Shown: positions 7,949-17,026, numbered from the stretch's first letter. The stretch is 64,000 nucleotides of DNA from Vescimonas coprocola (GCF_018408575.1 NZ_AP023418.1:1020415-1084414); one strand, 5' to 3'. Numbers and translations are program-made. The notes: generated by a model from the sequence alone, not told the origin.

Positions 7949-9265
7949 ATGTTAAAGGTATTGAAATTCGGCGGCTCCTCTATGGCCGACGCCCATCAGT
8001 TTGCCAAGGTGAAGGCCATCGTGGACTCTGACCCCAGCCGCCGTGTGGTGGTGGTCAGCGCCGCCGGAAAGCGCAGTCGGGACGACCACAAGCTGACGGA
8101 CCTGCTGTATCTGTGCTACGCCCACCTGCAATACGGCGTCAGCTGCGACGCCGTGTTCGACATGATCCGCAGCCGCTATCTCTCCATCCGGGACGAGCTG
8201 CACCTGTCCACACCGCTGGAAGCGGAGTTCGCCGCCTTGCGGGAAAAGATGGACCGTGGCATCAGTCAGGACGAGCTGGTGAGCCGTGGCGAATACTTCG
8301 CCGCCCGCCTCATGGCGGACTATCTGGGCTACGATTTTCTGGACAGCATCTGCTGGCTCCGCTTCCGGCTGGACGGCACCGTGGACCAGCCCGCCAGCTA
8401 CGAGGCCCTGCGCCGCACCGCCTCCGGCCGCCGGGTGGTGATCCCCGGCTTCTACGGGGCCATGCCCGACGGCAGCGTCAAGACCTTCACCCGCGGCGGC
8501 AGCGACATCACCGGCGCTCTGGCAGCGGCGGCGCTGGACGCCGACGTCTATGAAAACTGGACCGACGTCTCCGGCTTCCTTATGGCCGACCCCAAGATCG
8601 TGCAGGACCCCCGTCCCATCGAGCGCATCACCTACGCCGAGCTGCGGGAGCTCAGCTATATCGGGGCGCAGGTGCTCCACGAAGGGACCGTCTCCCCGGT
8701 GCGGGAGAAGAACATCCCCCTGAACATCCGCAACACCAACCAGCCCGACCACCCTGGCACCATGATCCGGGAGCGCTTCGACGAGCCGGAGCTGGCAGAC
8801 GAGAACCTCATCACCGGCATCGCCGGCCGCAAGGATTTCTCCGTCATCACCATCACCAAAAACGGAATGTCCTCACAGGCCGGTGTCCTGCGGCAGATCC
8901 TGGAGGTGCTGGAGCGCTACGGCATCAACGTGGACTACCTGCCCTCCGGCATCGACACGGTATCGCTGGTGGTGTCGGCCCAGAAGGTGACCCCGTGCCT
9001 GTATCCCATGCTGGGTGATCTGCAAAAGGAGTTGAAGCCCGACAGTATCCATGTGACGGACAACATGGCCATCGTGGCCGCCGTGGGCCGGAAAATGGCC
9101 TATAAGCCCGGCACCTCCGGTCGCATTTTCGCCAAGCTGGGTGAAAACGGCATCAACATCCGCATGATCACCCAAGGACCGGAGGAACTGAATATCATCG
9201 TGGGCGTGGACGGCAGCGACTTTGAGCGTGCCATCCGCGTCCTGTACGACAGCTTTGTAAAATAA
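7949..9265 (+). CDS. lysC: Aspartate kinase
   Basis: A 438-residue monofunctional aspartokinase that phosphorylates aspartate, the entry step to lysine, methionine and threonine. The amino-acid-kinase domain begins with KFGGSS and includes FTRGGSDITGALAA and the GAQVLHEGTV stretch. Two ACT domains follow from about residue 295, where feedback by lysine or threonine normally acts. The frame starts at ATG 7949, with a GAAAGG element about 13 bases upstream. The asd gene follows after 14 bases. The gene is divergent from thrC with about 150 bases between starts. Confidence 0.95.
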   Translation: MLKVLKFGGSSMADAHQFAKVKAIVDSDPSRRVVVVSAAGKRSRDDHKLTDLLYLCYAHLQYGVSCDAVFDMIRSRYLSIRDELHLSTPLEAEFAALREKMDRGISQDELVSRGEYFAARLMADYLGYDFLDSICWLRFRLDGTVDQPASYEALRRTASGRRVVIPGFYGAMPDGSVKTFTRGGSDITGALAAAALDADVYENWTDVSGFLMADPKIVQDPRPIERITYAELRELSYIGAQVLHEGTVSPVREKNIPLNIRNTNQPDHPGTMIRERFDEPELADENLITGIAGRKDFSVITITKNGMSSQAGVLRQILEVLERYGINVDYLPSGIDTVSLVVSAQKVTPCLYPMLGDLQKELKPDSIHVTDNMAIVAAVGRKMAYKPGTSGRIFAKLGENGINIRMITQGPEELNIIVGVDGSDFERAIRVLYDSFVK

Positions 9266-9279
9266 GGAGGAACCAAACT

Positions 9280-10272
9280 ATGAACGTTGCCATTCTGGGG
9301 GCCACCGGTGCGGTGGGCCGTGAAATGATGAAAATACTGGCCGAGCGCAGCTTTCCCGTGGAGGAACTGCGGCTGCTGGCCTCCCCCCGCTCCGCCGGGC
9401 AAAAGCTGCTCTGGCAGGGCCGGGAGCTGACGGTACAGCCCGCTGAGGACAGTGCCTTCGAGGGTATGGACATCGTGCTGGGCGCTGCGGAGAACGACAT
9501 CGCCAAGCGCTTCGCCCCGGCCATCGTTAAGGCGGGTGCCGTGTTCGTGGATAACTCCAGTGCCTTCCGCATGGACCCCAATGTGCCGCTGGTGATCCCG
9601 GAGATCAACCCGGAGGACGTCCGCCGCCACAAGGGCATCATCGCCAATCCCAACTGCACCACCATCGTCTCGTTGGTGGCCATCAATGCCCTGAACCAGG
9701 ACAGCCCCATCCAGAGCATCATCGCCTCCTCCTATCAGGCGGTGTCCGGTGCCGGAGCCGGCGGTCCCCGTGAGCTTATGGAGGAGGTGGAGCTGCTGCG
9801 GGAGGGCAAGCCCGTCCACCCGCAGGTGTTCCAGTACCAGATCGCCTACAACGTCATCCCCCAGATCGGCGGTGAGGCCTATGAGGGCTACACCTCTGAG
9901 GAGATGAAGATGCAGAACGAGGGCCGCAAGATCATGCATCTGCCGGACCTGCAAGTCAGCTGCACCTGCGTCCGGGTACCTGTGGTGCGGAGCCACAGCG
10001 TCTCGCTGGTGGTCCGCACCCGTGAGAAGATCTCCGTCCAGCGGGCCAGAGAGCTCATCGCCGCCGCCCCCGGCTGCCGTCTGGTGGACGATCTGTCCAG
10101 CCGCCGGTACCCCATGCCGCTGGACACCAGCGATCAGGACACCGTGTTCGTGGGCCGCATCCGGGAGGATCTGACCTGTGACAACGGTCTGAATATCTGG
10201 TGCTGCGGCGATCAGGTTCGCAAGGGGGCTGCCACCAATGCCGTGCAGATCGCCCAGCTGCTGCTCCCCTGA
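9280..10272 (+). CDS. asd: Aspartate-semialdehyde dehydrogenase
   Basis: A 330-residue NADP-dependent enzyme reducing aspartyl phosphate to the semialdehyde, directly downstream of aspartokinase in the pathway and in the operon. The Rossmann motif GATGAVGREM is at the N-terminus, and the catalytic cysteine lies in NPNCTTI. The motif SSYQAVSGAGAGG and the EINPEDV stretch also fit the family. AAGGAGG precedes the ATG at 9280. A strong terminator follows at 10297. Confidence 0.95.
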   Translation: MNVAILGATGAVGREMMKILAERSFPVEELRLLASPRSAGQKLLWQGRELTVQPAEDSAFEGMDIVLGAAENDIAKRFAPAIVKAGAVFVDNSSAFRMDPNVPLVIPEINPEDVRRHKGIIANPNCTTIVSLVAINALNQDSPIQSIIASSYQAVSGAGAGGPRELMEEVELLREGKPVHPQVFQYQIAYNVIPQIGGEAYEGYTSEEMKMQNEGRKIMHLPDLQVSCTCVRVPVVRSHSVSLVVRTREKISVQRARELIAAAPGCRLVDDLSSRRYPMPLDTSDQDTVFVGRIREDLTCDNGLNIWCCGDQVRKGAATNAVQIAQLLLP

Positions 10273-10296
10273 TAGCCCCCTGATAGCCGGATATGT

Positions 10297-10336
10297 AAAG
10301 CATCCCTGCTTCACAGGAAGCAGGGATGCTTTTTTC
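10297..10336. terminator. Bidirectional terminator between asd and the ABC permease gene
   Basis: A perfect 15-bp stem (10297-10311 with 10318-10332) built on AAGCATCCCTGCTT, a 5-6 base loop and a T-run on the plus strand, with an A-run giving the same on the minus strand. Confidence 0.92.
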
Positions 10337-10347
10337 ACGTTTTTCCC

Positions 10348-13300
10348 TTATTCGATGGATTTCAGCGACTCCGCCATGCTGATGCGCCGCAGCTTGAAGT
10401 ACATCACCACGTTCACGATGGCGGCAAACACCGCCGTCAGCAGTATGGAGAACATCACGCTCTGCCATGCGATCCGCACGTCGAAGGCGATGGTGTCAAT
10501 GCGGATCTGGCTCATCACATAGGCGTGGAGCCACTTGCCCAGCGGCAGACCCACCAGCATCCCCAAAAACGTCAGGGTGTTGTTCTCCCGGAACACATAG
10601 GCCGACGTCTCTCCGGGATAGAAGCCAAGCACCTTGATGGTGGCGATCTCCCGGATGCGCTCGTTGATATTGATGTTGGTGAGGTTATACAGCACAATAA
10701 AGGCCAGCGCCCCGGCGCACACCGTCACCATCCACACGATGTAATCCAGCACCGACATCATGGTTCCCACCCGCTGGCGGGTATCCAGATTCACCGATAC
10801 CGCCGAGACGTTCTCCAGATCCAAAATCCGGGCCGAGGCGGCGTGGACACCTGCGTCGGAGTTGTCCGTCACCCGGATGAAGGCGGTTTTCACCGGCGGC
10901 ACGCTGCCCCACTGATCCCGGCAGGTGTCCGCTGACACGATGGCGTAGTTGGACACGTAGTTGTCAAAGATGCCGCTGACCGTCACCGTCAGGGTGTTCA
11001 TGTCGCTGTCCCGCAGGGTCACGGTATCCCCCACGGACACGCCCAGCGCCTCCGCCAGAGCGTCGTTGAGCAGCGTCTCCCCCGTTCCGGGCATGGACAG
11101 CTTCTCGCCGCCCCGGTGGAGGTCCATCATGCCCTCCAGACTGCTCTGAGGCACCAGCAGATTCACCGTCTTGGCCCCGCCGCCTGCCTCCACCGTCACG
11201 GAGCCGTCGTGGAGGAACACCACCGCCGACACATCGGCGGCCTGCCGGGAAAACGCCTGCTGCGTCTGCGCATCCATCTCCTCTGTGAAGGACACCGCCG
11301 CATCGTACAGGGTAATTTCCTCGAACTGATAGTCCACCACATTGGCGATGGAGTCCTTGATGCCGAAGCCCGTCAGCAGCAGCGCTGTGCAGCCGCCGAT
11401 GCCCAGCACCATCATGAAGAACCGCTGCTTGTACCGCAGCACGTTCCGCAGGGATACCTTGGTCAAAAAGCCCAGCCGCTTCCACAGGAAGGTGATGCGC
11501 TCCAGCAGCACCCGCTTGCCCTCCTTGGGGGCCTTGGGCCGGATCAGTTCCGCCGGCACCTCTCGCAAGAAGCCACGGCACACCAGATAGGTGGCCCCCA
11601 GAGCGCACAGCAGATAGGTGGCTACGGAGATGGCCGCCAGCTTCCCATCCAGCACAAATTCAATGGGGATCCCGAAGCCGTACATGATGTTATAGGCGTG
11701 CCAGAGGATCTTGGGAAAGATGTAGGAGCCTCCCACAAAGCCGATGGCGCACCCCAGCAGCGAAGCGCTGCCGGAGTAAAAGAAGTACTTGAACAGGATG
11801 GCCCCCCGGCCATAGCCCATGGCCATCAGTACGCCCAGTTGGGTGCGCTGCTCCTCCACCATGCGGGTCATGGTGGTGATGCACACCAGCGCCGCCAGCA
11901 GGAAGAAGAACAGCGGGAACACACGGGAAACTCCCGCCACAATGTTGGTGTCGCTCTCGAAGCATACATAGCCCACGTTGGTGTCCCGGCCCAGCACATA
12001 GGTGTCCGGCTCTTTCAGATCCTCCAGCTTCTGCCGGGCATCGTCCAGTTCCCCCTCATGGTCGGACAATTCCCTTTCGCCGTCCTCCAGCTCCTGCCGG
12101 GCGCTCTCCAGCTTGGGACCTGTCTCCTCCAGCTGGGCCTTGGCCGCCGCCAGCTGCCGGGCCGACTCCTCCAGCTTCTCCTGCGCCTGTGTCAGCTGCC
12201 GCTCCGTGGTATCCAGCGCCGCACCCGCCGCATCCAGCTGGGCCTTGCTCTGAGCCAGCTGCGCCGCCGTTGCCTCCAGCTGAGCCTGATTCTGAGAAAG
12301 CTGCGCCGCTGTGGCGTCCAGCTGCTCCTTCATGGCCGCCAGCTTGGCCTGCAGGACCGGCAGCTCCGGGCTATCCTCCGGCAGGGCCGCCGCCTGCTGC
12401 TCCAGCAGCTGATACTGCGCCAGCGCCTCCTGATACTGCTGCTGTGCCGCCTGATACTGCCGCTGGCCCTCCTCATAGCCGGCCTTCCCCTGATTGTATT
12501 GGCTCACGCCGTTTTCATAGTCCTTCCGGGCCGTCTCATAGGCCGCCCGGCCACTGTCGTATTCTGCCAGCCCATCCCGGTACTGGCCGGCGCCCTCTAT
12601 ATAGGATGCATGTCCGTCCTTGTACTGGGCAAGGCCGTCGTAGTATTCCGCCCAGCCCGTTTCCAGCTGCTTCCGGGCGTCGTCCAGCTGCTGCTGGGCA
12701 TCCGCCAGCTTTTCCTGCGCCTCACTGCGGAGAGAGTCGTACCGCAGCTGCGCCCGCTGGGCTGCCAGATCCTTCAGGGGCTGCTCCATGGCCTCCACGG
12801 CATCGTCATAGGCCGCCGTATAGATGCGGCCATCTGCCCCGGTGAGGGTCACGTCGATCTCCGTGTAGTAGTCCATCGCAAAGCCCTCCGGCAGTAGATA
12901 GACAAACGCCGCCACGGTGCCGTTTCCCAGCGCCGTGCCGCCCCGCTCATAGTTGATGTACATAGGACTGGCAGCCACGCCCACCACCGTATATTCCCGG
13001 CTGGCGAAGGTATCCATCGTATCGGCGGAGTTGTTGTCCGACAGCCGGATGACGCTGCCCAGTGCGCTCTCATCGTAGCGCCATGCGTCCACCACGCACT
13101 CGTCAGCCTTCTCCGGCAGCCGTCCCGCCTGTAAGCTCAGGCGGTTCACCTGCTGCGTCAGGGAGTGGGCCTTCAGCACCATGTCGGAGCCGTCCTCCCC
13201 CACGCACAGCACGTCGGCGGAACGGGCGCCCTCGGCGGCGGATACGCCATCCAGCTTCCGGAAGGCATCCACATCCTCCTCCGTCCAGCCCAGAGTGGAG

Positions 13301-13479
13301 AGGATCCGGTCATCGAACATGGCCAGATCCTTCAAATAGTGATTGGCGGTGGAGATCATAGCGGTGCGGGTCACCCGCAGTCCGGCAAAAAAGCCCACAC
13401 CCAGCGCAATAATGGCCAGAATGGCCAGATACCGGCCCAAGCTGGTTTTGATCTCCCGAAAAGCAGTTTTCAGCAGCAT
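10348..13479 (-). CDS. FtsX-type ABC transporter permease with long coiled-coil insertion
   Basis: A 1043-residue membrane protein. The ATG at 13479 is preferred because it yields the family start MLLKTAFREIKTSLGRYLAI and follows GTGAGG just after the ATPase stop. The first helix (AILAIIALGVGFFAGL) precedes an extracytoplasmic MacB-like domain. A very long helical insertion (about residues 230-500) comes next, first with tyrosine repeats of the type YxxGxxxY and then with classic heptads rich in Q, A and L. Two FtsX blocks with three or four helices each follow. MacB/Lol-family permeases couple ATP hydrolysis in the cytoplasm to work on substrates outside, without passing them through the membrane. 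The ATPase gene lies immediately upstream. The substrate is unknown. Confidence 0.88.
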   Translation of the reverse strand: MLLKTAFREIKTSLGRYLAILAIIALGVGFFAGLRVTRTAMISTANHYLKDLAMFDDRILSTLGWTEEDVDAFRKLDGVSAAEGARSADVLCVGEDGSDMVLKAHSLTQQVNRLSLQAGRLPEKADECVVDAWRYDESALGSVIRLSDNNSADTMDTFASREYTVVGVAASPMYINYERGGTALGNGTVAAFVYLLPEGFAMDYYTEIDVTLTGADGRIYTAAYDDAVEAMEQPLKDLAAQRAQLRYDSLRSEAQEKLADAQQQLDDARKQLETGWAEYYDGLAQYKDGHASYIEGAGQYRDGLAEYDSGRAAYETARKDYENGVSQYNQGKAGYEEGQRQYQAAQQQYQEALAQYQLLEQQAAALPEDSPELPVLQAKLAAMKEQLDATAAQLSQNQAQLEATAAQLAQSKAQLDAAGAALDTTERQLTQAQEKLEESARQLAAAKAQLEETGPKLESARQELEDGERELSDHEGELDDARQKLEDLKEPDTYVLGRDTNVGYVCFESDTNIVAGVSRVFPLFFFLLAALVCITTMTRMVEEQRTQLGVLMAMGYGRGAILFKYFFYSGSASLLGCAIGFVGGSYIFPKILWHAYNIMYGFGIPIEFVLDGKLAAISVATYLLCALGATYLVCRGFLREVPAELIRPKAPKEGKRVLLERITFLWKRLGFLTKVSLRNVLRYKQRFFMMVLGIGGCTALLLTGFGIKDSIANVVDYQFEEITLYDAAVSFTEEMDAQTQQAFSRQAADVSAVVFLHDGSVTVEAGGGAKTVNLLVPQSSLEGMMDLHRGGEKLSMPGTGETLLNDALAEALGVSVGDTVTLRDSDMNTLTVTVSGIFDNYVSNYAIVSADTCRDQWGSVPPVKTAFIRVTDNSDAGVHAASARILDLENVSAVSVNLDTRQRVGTMMSVLDYIVWMVTVCAGALAFIVLYNLTNININERIREIATIKVLGFYPGETSAYVFRENNTLTFLGMLVGLPLGKWLHAYVMSQIRIDTIAFDVRIAWQSVMFSILLTAVFAAIVNVVMYFKLRRISMAESLKSIE

Positions 13480-13483
13480 ATCC

Positions 13484-14185
13484 TCACCACTCGATCTCTT
13501 CCACAGGGGTGACGTGTTCATTCTTCCGCACGGACTGGATGGTGCCGCTCTTGATGGAGATGACCCGATCCGCCATGGCCGTCAGAGCGGAGTTGTGGGT
13601 GATGATGACCACCGTCATCCCCGTCCGGCGGCAGGTGTCCTGCAGCAGCTTCAGAATGTTCTTGCCGGTAACATAGTCCAGCGCACCGGTTGGCTCGTCG
13701 CACAGCAGCAGCTTGGGGTTCTTGGCCAGCGCCCGTGCAATGGCCACCCGCTGCTGCTCGCCGCCGGAGAGCTGGGCCGGGAAGTTCTTCATCCGCTCCC
13801 CCAGTCCCACCTCCCGCAGCACCTCTGCCGCATCCAGCGGATGGGGGCAGAGCTGGGCGGCGATCTCCACGTTCTCCAGCGCCGTGAGGTTCTGAATGAG
13901 GTTATAAAACTGGAACACAAAGCCCACGTCGCGGCGTCGGTACTCCGTCAGCTGCCGCCGGTCGTAGCGGGAGATATCCCGGCCATCCAACTTCACCGTG
14001 CCGCCGGTGAGGGTATCCATACCCCCCAAAATATTCAGCAGCGTGGTCTTTCCGGCACCGGAGGCCCCTACGATGACGCAGATCTCCCCCTTTTCCACCT
14101 GAAAGGTGGCGTCCCGCAGCGCCGGGATCTCCACCGTTCCGGTGTGGTAGATCTTGCTGACCTTTTCAAATTCTACAAAAGCCAT
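13484..14185 (-). CDS. ABC transporter ATP-binding protein, MacB/LolD type
   Basis: A 233-residue ATPase. The ATG at 14185 follows GAGGAGG at good spacing. A 63-base longer frame has no ribosome site. Walker A is GASGAGKTT, the Q-loop follows in FVFQFYNLI, the signature is [15 protein letters not shown], and Walker B is [12 protein letters not shown] with the MacB-type ending. It ends 4 bases before the coiled-coil permease, so the two proteins form one exporter or mechanotransmitter. Confidence 0.93.
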   Translation of the reverse strand: MAFVEFEKVSKIYHTGTVEIPALRDATFQVEKGEICVIVGASGAGKTTLLNILGGMDTLTGGTVKLDGRDISRYDRRQLTEYRRRDVGFVFQFYNLIQNLTALENVEIAAQLCPHPLDAAEVLREVGLGERMKNFPAQLSGGEQQRVAIARALAKNPKLLLCDEPTGALDYVTGKNILKLLQDTCRRTGMTVVIITHNSALTAMADRVISIKSGTIQSVRKNEHVTPVEEIEW

Positions 14186-14219
14186 TGTGACCTCCTCGCT
14201 TCTCCAGAATGTTTCTTTT

Positions 14220-14248
14220 ATTATACAATTCCGATTCCGGATTATCAA
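14220..14248 (-). promoter_or_regulatory. Promoter for the FtsX-type ABC operon
   Basis: The minus strand carries TTGATA (14243-14248), a 17-base spacer and a perfect TATAAT (14220-14225), about 35 bases upstream of the ATPase ATG. Confidence 0.75.
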
Positions 14249-14505
14249 TGGACAAACTCTGAACTTTTAGAGAAAATACGTAAAAATTGGACACCTCCCC
14301 CATTTTCCTGACAGTCTGTGGACATCGTATGGACCTGCAAGGGAGCCGTTTTCCGTCCGTTTTTCTCCTCTGGACGCCCCGGTTGCTTCCGGGGTACCAT
14401 CTCCCTTTGGGAACAGACATCTCTTCTTAGGACGCATGGGCAGGATATGTCTATTCTGCATAAAATTCATCTGCATCTATCAATCTATTTTTACGTATGT
14501 GCATC

Positions 14506-14534
14506 TTTACACTACTTCGCTAAAGTGTTAAAAT
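14506..14534 (+). promoter_or_regulatory. Promoter at the head of the 0.9-kb gene-free region
   Basis: TTTACA (14506-14511), 17 bases, TAAAAT (14529-14534). The spacer and -35 are part of an imperfect dyad (TTTACACT ... AGTGTTAA), which could be an operator. Transcription would start near 14541, about 900 bases before the next good start codon. Confidence 0.55.
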
Positions 14535-14540
14535 ATATCC

Positions 14541-15444
14541 ATCGTCAGCGGGGCAACCAGTCGCTGTGAATAAGCGACCGGGAGCATATGGTCAAGCGGA
14601 ACCGCAAACTGCGGGAGCGGCTGCCCGGTGCCATGCGATAGACCGTAGAAAGACGAGAGAGACAGCTTTGATCCATGCGGTTTCGTCAGAAATGAGGTTT
14701 TGGTATGGAGCGACACCATCGATAACAGATAGAAAGCACAGGCGCCCCCAAAGTGGGGCAGCCTCCGGCGGGGCAGCTTTCATAGCACCCTCGTTGCCCC
14801 AAGGGAACCGGTGAAAATCTCGGCGGCGGTTCTTGATAAAGGCCCGCAGAGAGGAAACCTGCGAAAATCCCAATCGGGCGGCGGTGAGGGCTGCGGAAGC
14901 CTGCCGACGAAAAACAACGGCAAAAGGCCCGATAACGTTGCGGTCCACGGAAAACGGCGGTGGAAACCAACGGTGAAAGGTCCCATAGGACTGCGGTGAG
15001 GACGGTCGAAAGCAGCAGAAAACGGCGGTGGAAATCGGCAGCGGGACTTGCAAGTTCCGGAAAAGTAAGCGATAATAGTGCAAGACTCATGATGCCCAGC
15101 ACAGGATTTGGGCCGTCCGTCACAACACCGTTCCGTACAACGTTCCGCCGAGACAGCCTGATGGAGTGTGGGCTGAATCGATATCATGCGGCACGGCGCA
15201 GGGTACTCCCTCATTCGAGCAGCGCATCCCTTACTCCGGTGCGGCTGATCAGACATCAAGACGGAGTAACCGAGAGCAGGCTGAACCGGCATTTTGCATC
15301 GCAGAACATCCCCCGCACAGCGCCGGTAAATGCGGCGCAGCATGAGCCACCTCACACAATACAGCGTGGCCCCACACAGCGCATCATCTAACACAATACA
15401 TCTGTTACAACACATCCGTGTACCATATCAAGGAGGATATTCCC
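14541..15444 (+). ncRNA. Candidate long structured RNA or long 5' leader of the amino-acid importer
   Basis: No frame on either strand here shows the codon bias of neighbouring genes or a credible start. The plus strand has several strong local helices: GTCGCT/AGCGAC (14560-14578), CCGC/GCGG (14602-14614), GGGCA/TGCCC closing both (14551-14626), GCCCC/GGGGC (14744-14759) and GGGGCA/TGCCCC (about 14776-14803). A 17-base direct repeat lies at 14950 and 15018. A good promoter ends at 14534, and no intrinsic terminator is evident before the binding-protein gene at 15445. I did not recognise a known riboswitch, T-box, RNase P, tmRNA, SRP or 6S signature. It may be a free RNA, a leader, or a degenerate interspersed repeat. 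Confidence 0.35.
14950..15034 (+). repeat. Direct repeat pair in the gene-free region
   Basis: GAAAACGGCGGTGGAAA occurs at 14950-14966 and again at 15018-15034. Looser relatives (for example CGGCGGTTC near 14820 and GGGCGGCGGTGAGG near 14876) flank them, so the stretch looks internally repetitive. Confidence 0.7.
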
Positions 15445-16260
15445 ATGAAAAAGTTCAAGCAGCTTCTGTGTCTGGCGCTGGCACTGACCATCAGCGCCTC
15501 CCTGCTGGCCGCCTGCGGCCAAAAGGACAACGGCGGAAGCAAGGATTCCGACGAAAAGGTTCTGACCTACGCCGTGGAGGGCGGCTCCGCCGGCGAGGAG
15601 ATCGCTCTGGAGAAGGGCTGGAAGGTCACCACGCTGGAGGATCAGGCCGCCGCCCTGATGGAGGTGGCCTCCGGCACCTCCGACGCCGCCATCATCGATC
15701 TGCTGATGGCCGGGGCCATGATCGGTGAGGGTACCAGCTACCCCGATCTCACCTACACCGACAGGCTCACCGAGGAGGAGTACGGCATCGGCTGCCGCAA
15801 GGGCTCCGATCTGGCGCAGTACATCAACTGCGTGCTGGGCGATGCCTATCAGAGCGGGACCATGCAGAAGCTGGCCCAGCAGTACGGCATCACCGAGGAG
15901 CTGCTGGTCCCCCAGCAGGAGGGCACCTTCACCGCCGGAGAGGACAGTGACGTCAGCTATATCCAGCAGAAGGGTACGCTGGTGGTGGGCATCACGGAGT
16001 TCGCCCCCATGGACTATAAGGATGAAAATGGCCAGTGGATCGGCTTTGACGCAGACCTTGCCAAGCTGGTGGCGGAGCGTCTGGGTGTGGAAATTCAGTT
16101 CGTGGTCATCGACTGGGGTCAGAAGATCAATGAGCTGGACAGCAAGGCCATCGACGTGGTGTGGAACGGCATGACCCTCACCGATGGCGTTATGAGCGCC
16201 ATGGCCTGCACCAACGCCTACTGCAAGAACGCACAGGTCGTGGTGGTGCGTGGTCAGTAA
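15445..16260 (+). CDS. Amino-acid ABC transporter solute-binding lipoprotein, apparently circularly permuted
   Basis: A 271-residue lipoprotein. The ATG at 15445 follows AAGGAGG, and the lipobox is LAAC with Cys24. It belongs to solute-binding family 3, but the two lobes are in reversed order. Residues about 38-150 match the usual second lobe (GGSAGEEIALEKG, AAIIDLLMAG, LTEEEYGIGCRKGSDL, then a C-terminal helix ending QQYG). Residues about 176-270 match the usual first lobe (KGTLVVGITEFAPMDYKDE, GFDADLAKLVAERLGV, IDVVWNGMTLT, AYCKNAQVVVVR). The chain breaks at the hinge between lobes, and a linker of about 25 residues joins the old C- and N-termini. Both lobes look intact, so it should still fold and bind an amino acid. 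Permease and ATPase follow. Confidence 0.88.
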   Translation: MKKFKQLLCLALALTISASLLAACGQKDNGGSKDSDEKVLTYAVEGGSAGEEIALEKGWKVTTLEDQAAALMEVASGTSDAAIIDLLMAGAMIGEGTSYPDLTYTDRLTEEEYGIGCRKGSDLAQYINCVLGDAYQSGTMQKLAQQYGITEELLVPQQEGTFTAGEDSDVSYIQQKGTLVVGITEFAPMDYKDENGQWIGFDADLAKLVAERLGVEIQFVVIDWGQKINELDSKAIDVVWNGMTLTDGVMSAMACTNAYCKNAQVVVVRGQ

Positions 16261-16271
16261 ATAACGGCCAG

Positions 16272-16311
16272 AATGCCGCTGCGGGGGCTGTCCGCCGCAG
16301 CGGCATTTTTT
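16272..16311 (+). terminator. Hairpin with T-run between binding protein and permease genes
   Basis: AATGCCGCTGCGG (16272-16284) pairs perfectly with 16295-16307 and is followed by six T. In importer operons such a site usually gives partial termination, so the binding protein is made in excess over the membrane parts. Confidence 0.85.
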
Positions 16312-16366
16312 ATGGCGGCCCGTGAAAAGGGCGGCCTGTGAAATCTGAGTGTAAGGAGTTCTTCCC

Positions 16367-17014
16367 ATGTTCTGGTCTGTGACACTGTCCCTGCTGGAGG
16401 GGCTGCGTGAGGTGGTGAAGCTGTTCGCCCTGACGCTGGTATTCTCTCTGCCGCTGGGGCTGGCGGTGACCTTCGGCTCCATGAGCAAGTGCCGTCCGGT
16501 CAGCTGGTTTTTTAACGTTCTGGTGTGGATCGTCCGGGGAACACCCCTGATGCTGCAGCTGATCCTGATCTTCTACGGCCCCGGCATCTGGCTGGGCCAC
16601 AACATCTGGGGCAGCCAGCGGATGCTGGCGTGTACCGTGGCCTTCGTGCTGAACTACGCCTGCTACTTCTCCGTCATCTACCGGGGCGGCATTGAGGGCG
16701 TGCCTGCCGGGCAGCGGGAGGCGGGAGAGGTACTGGGCCTCACCCGCAGGCAGATCTTCTTTAAGATCACCCTGCTGCAGATGGTGAAGCGCATTGTGCC
16801 GCCTATGTCCAATGAGATCATCACGCTGGTGAAGGACACCTCGCTGGCCCGCATCATCTCCATCATGGAGCTGACCAAGGTGGGCGAGAGCTACATCAAA
16901 GCGCAGGGCATCACATGGCCCCTGTTTTACACGGGGGTATTCTATCTGGCCTTTGTGGGGCTGCTGACACTGCTGTTCCGGTACATCGAGCGCAGGCTCA
17001 GCTATTTTCGGTAA
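16367..17014 (+). CDS. Amino-acid ABC transporter permease (HisM/GlnP family)
   Basis: A 215-residue membrane protein with about five helices. The coupling loop EAGEVLGLTRRQIFFKITL (the EAA motif that docks on the ATPase) is clear, followed by NEIITLVKDTSLARI, typical of polar amino-acid permeases. AAGGAG stands before the ATG at 16367. It lies between the permuted binding protein and the ATPase (12 bases to the latter). As only one permease gene is present, the transporter is probably a homodimer in the membrane. Confidence 0.93.
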   Translation: MFWSVTLSLLEGLREVVKLFALTLVFSLPLGLAVTFGSMSKCRPVSWFFNVLVWIVRGTPLMLQLILIFYGPGIWLGHNIWGSQRMLACTVAFVLNYACYFSVIYRGGIEGVPAGQREAGEVLGLTRRQIFFKITLLQMVKRIVPPMSNEIITLVKDTSLARIISIMELTKVGESYIKAQGITWPLFYTGVFYLAFVGLLTLLFRYIERRLSYFR

Positions 17015-17026
17015 GGAGGGGGTACT

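Noticed and set aside
12000-12700. Possible CRISPR-like or satellite array because of many similar short units
   Set aside because: The units are codons of the coiled-coil part of the ABC permease, vary in length and sequence, and lie in an intact frame.
14592-15123. Minus-strand open frames in the gene-free region (peptides rich in P, F and R)
   Set aside because: No ribosome binding site, several frames equally open, and no codon bias. The repeats in the DNA explain the repetitive peptide. I treat the region as non-coding.
14541-15444. T-box, lysine, SAM, TPP, cobalamin or FMN riboswitch, RNase P, tmRNA, SRP or 6S RNA
   Set aside because: None of the conserved core sequences I looked for is visible. 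The candidate RNA is left unnamed.
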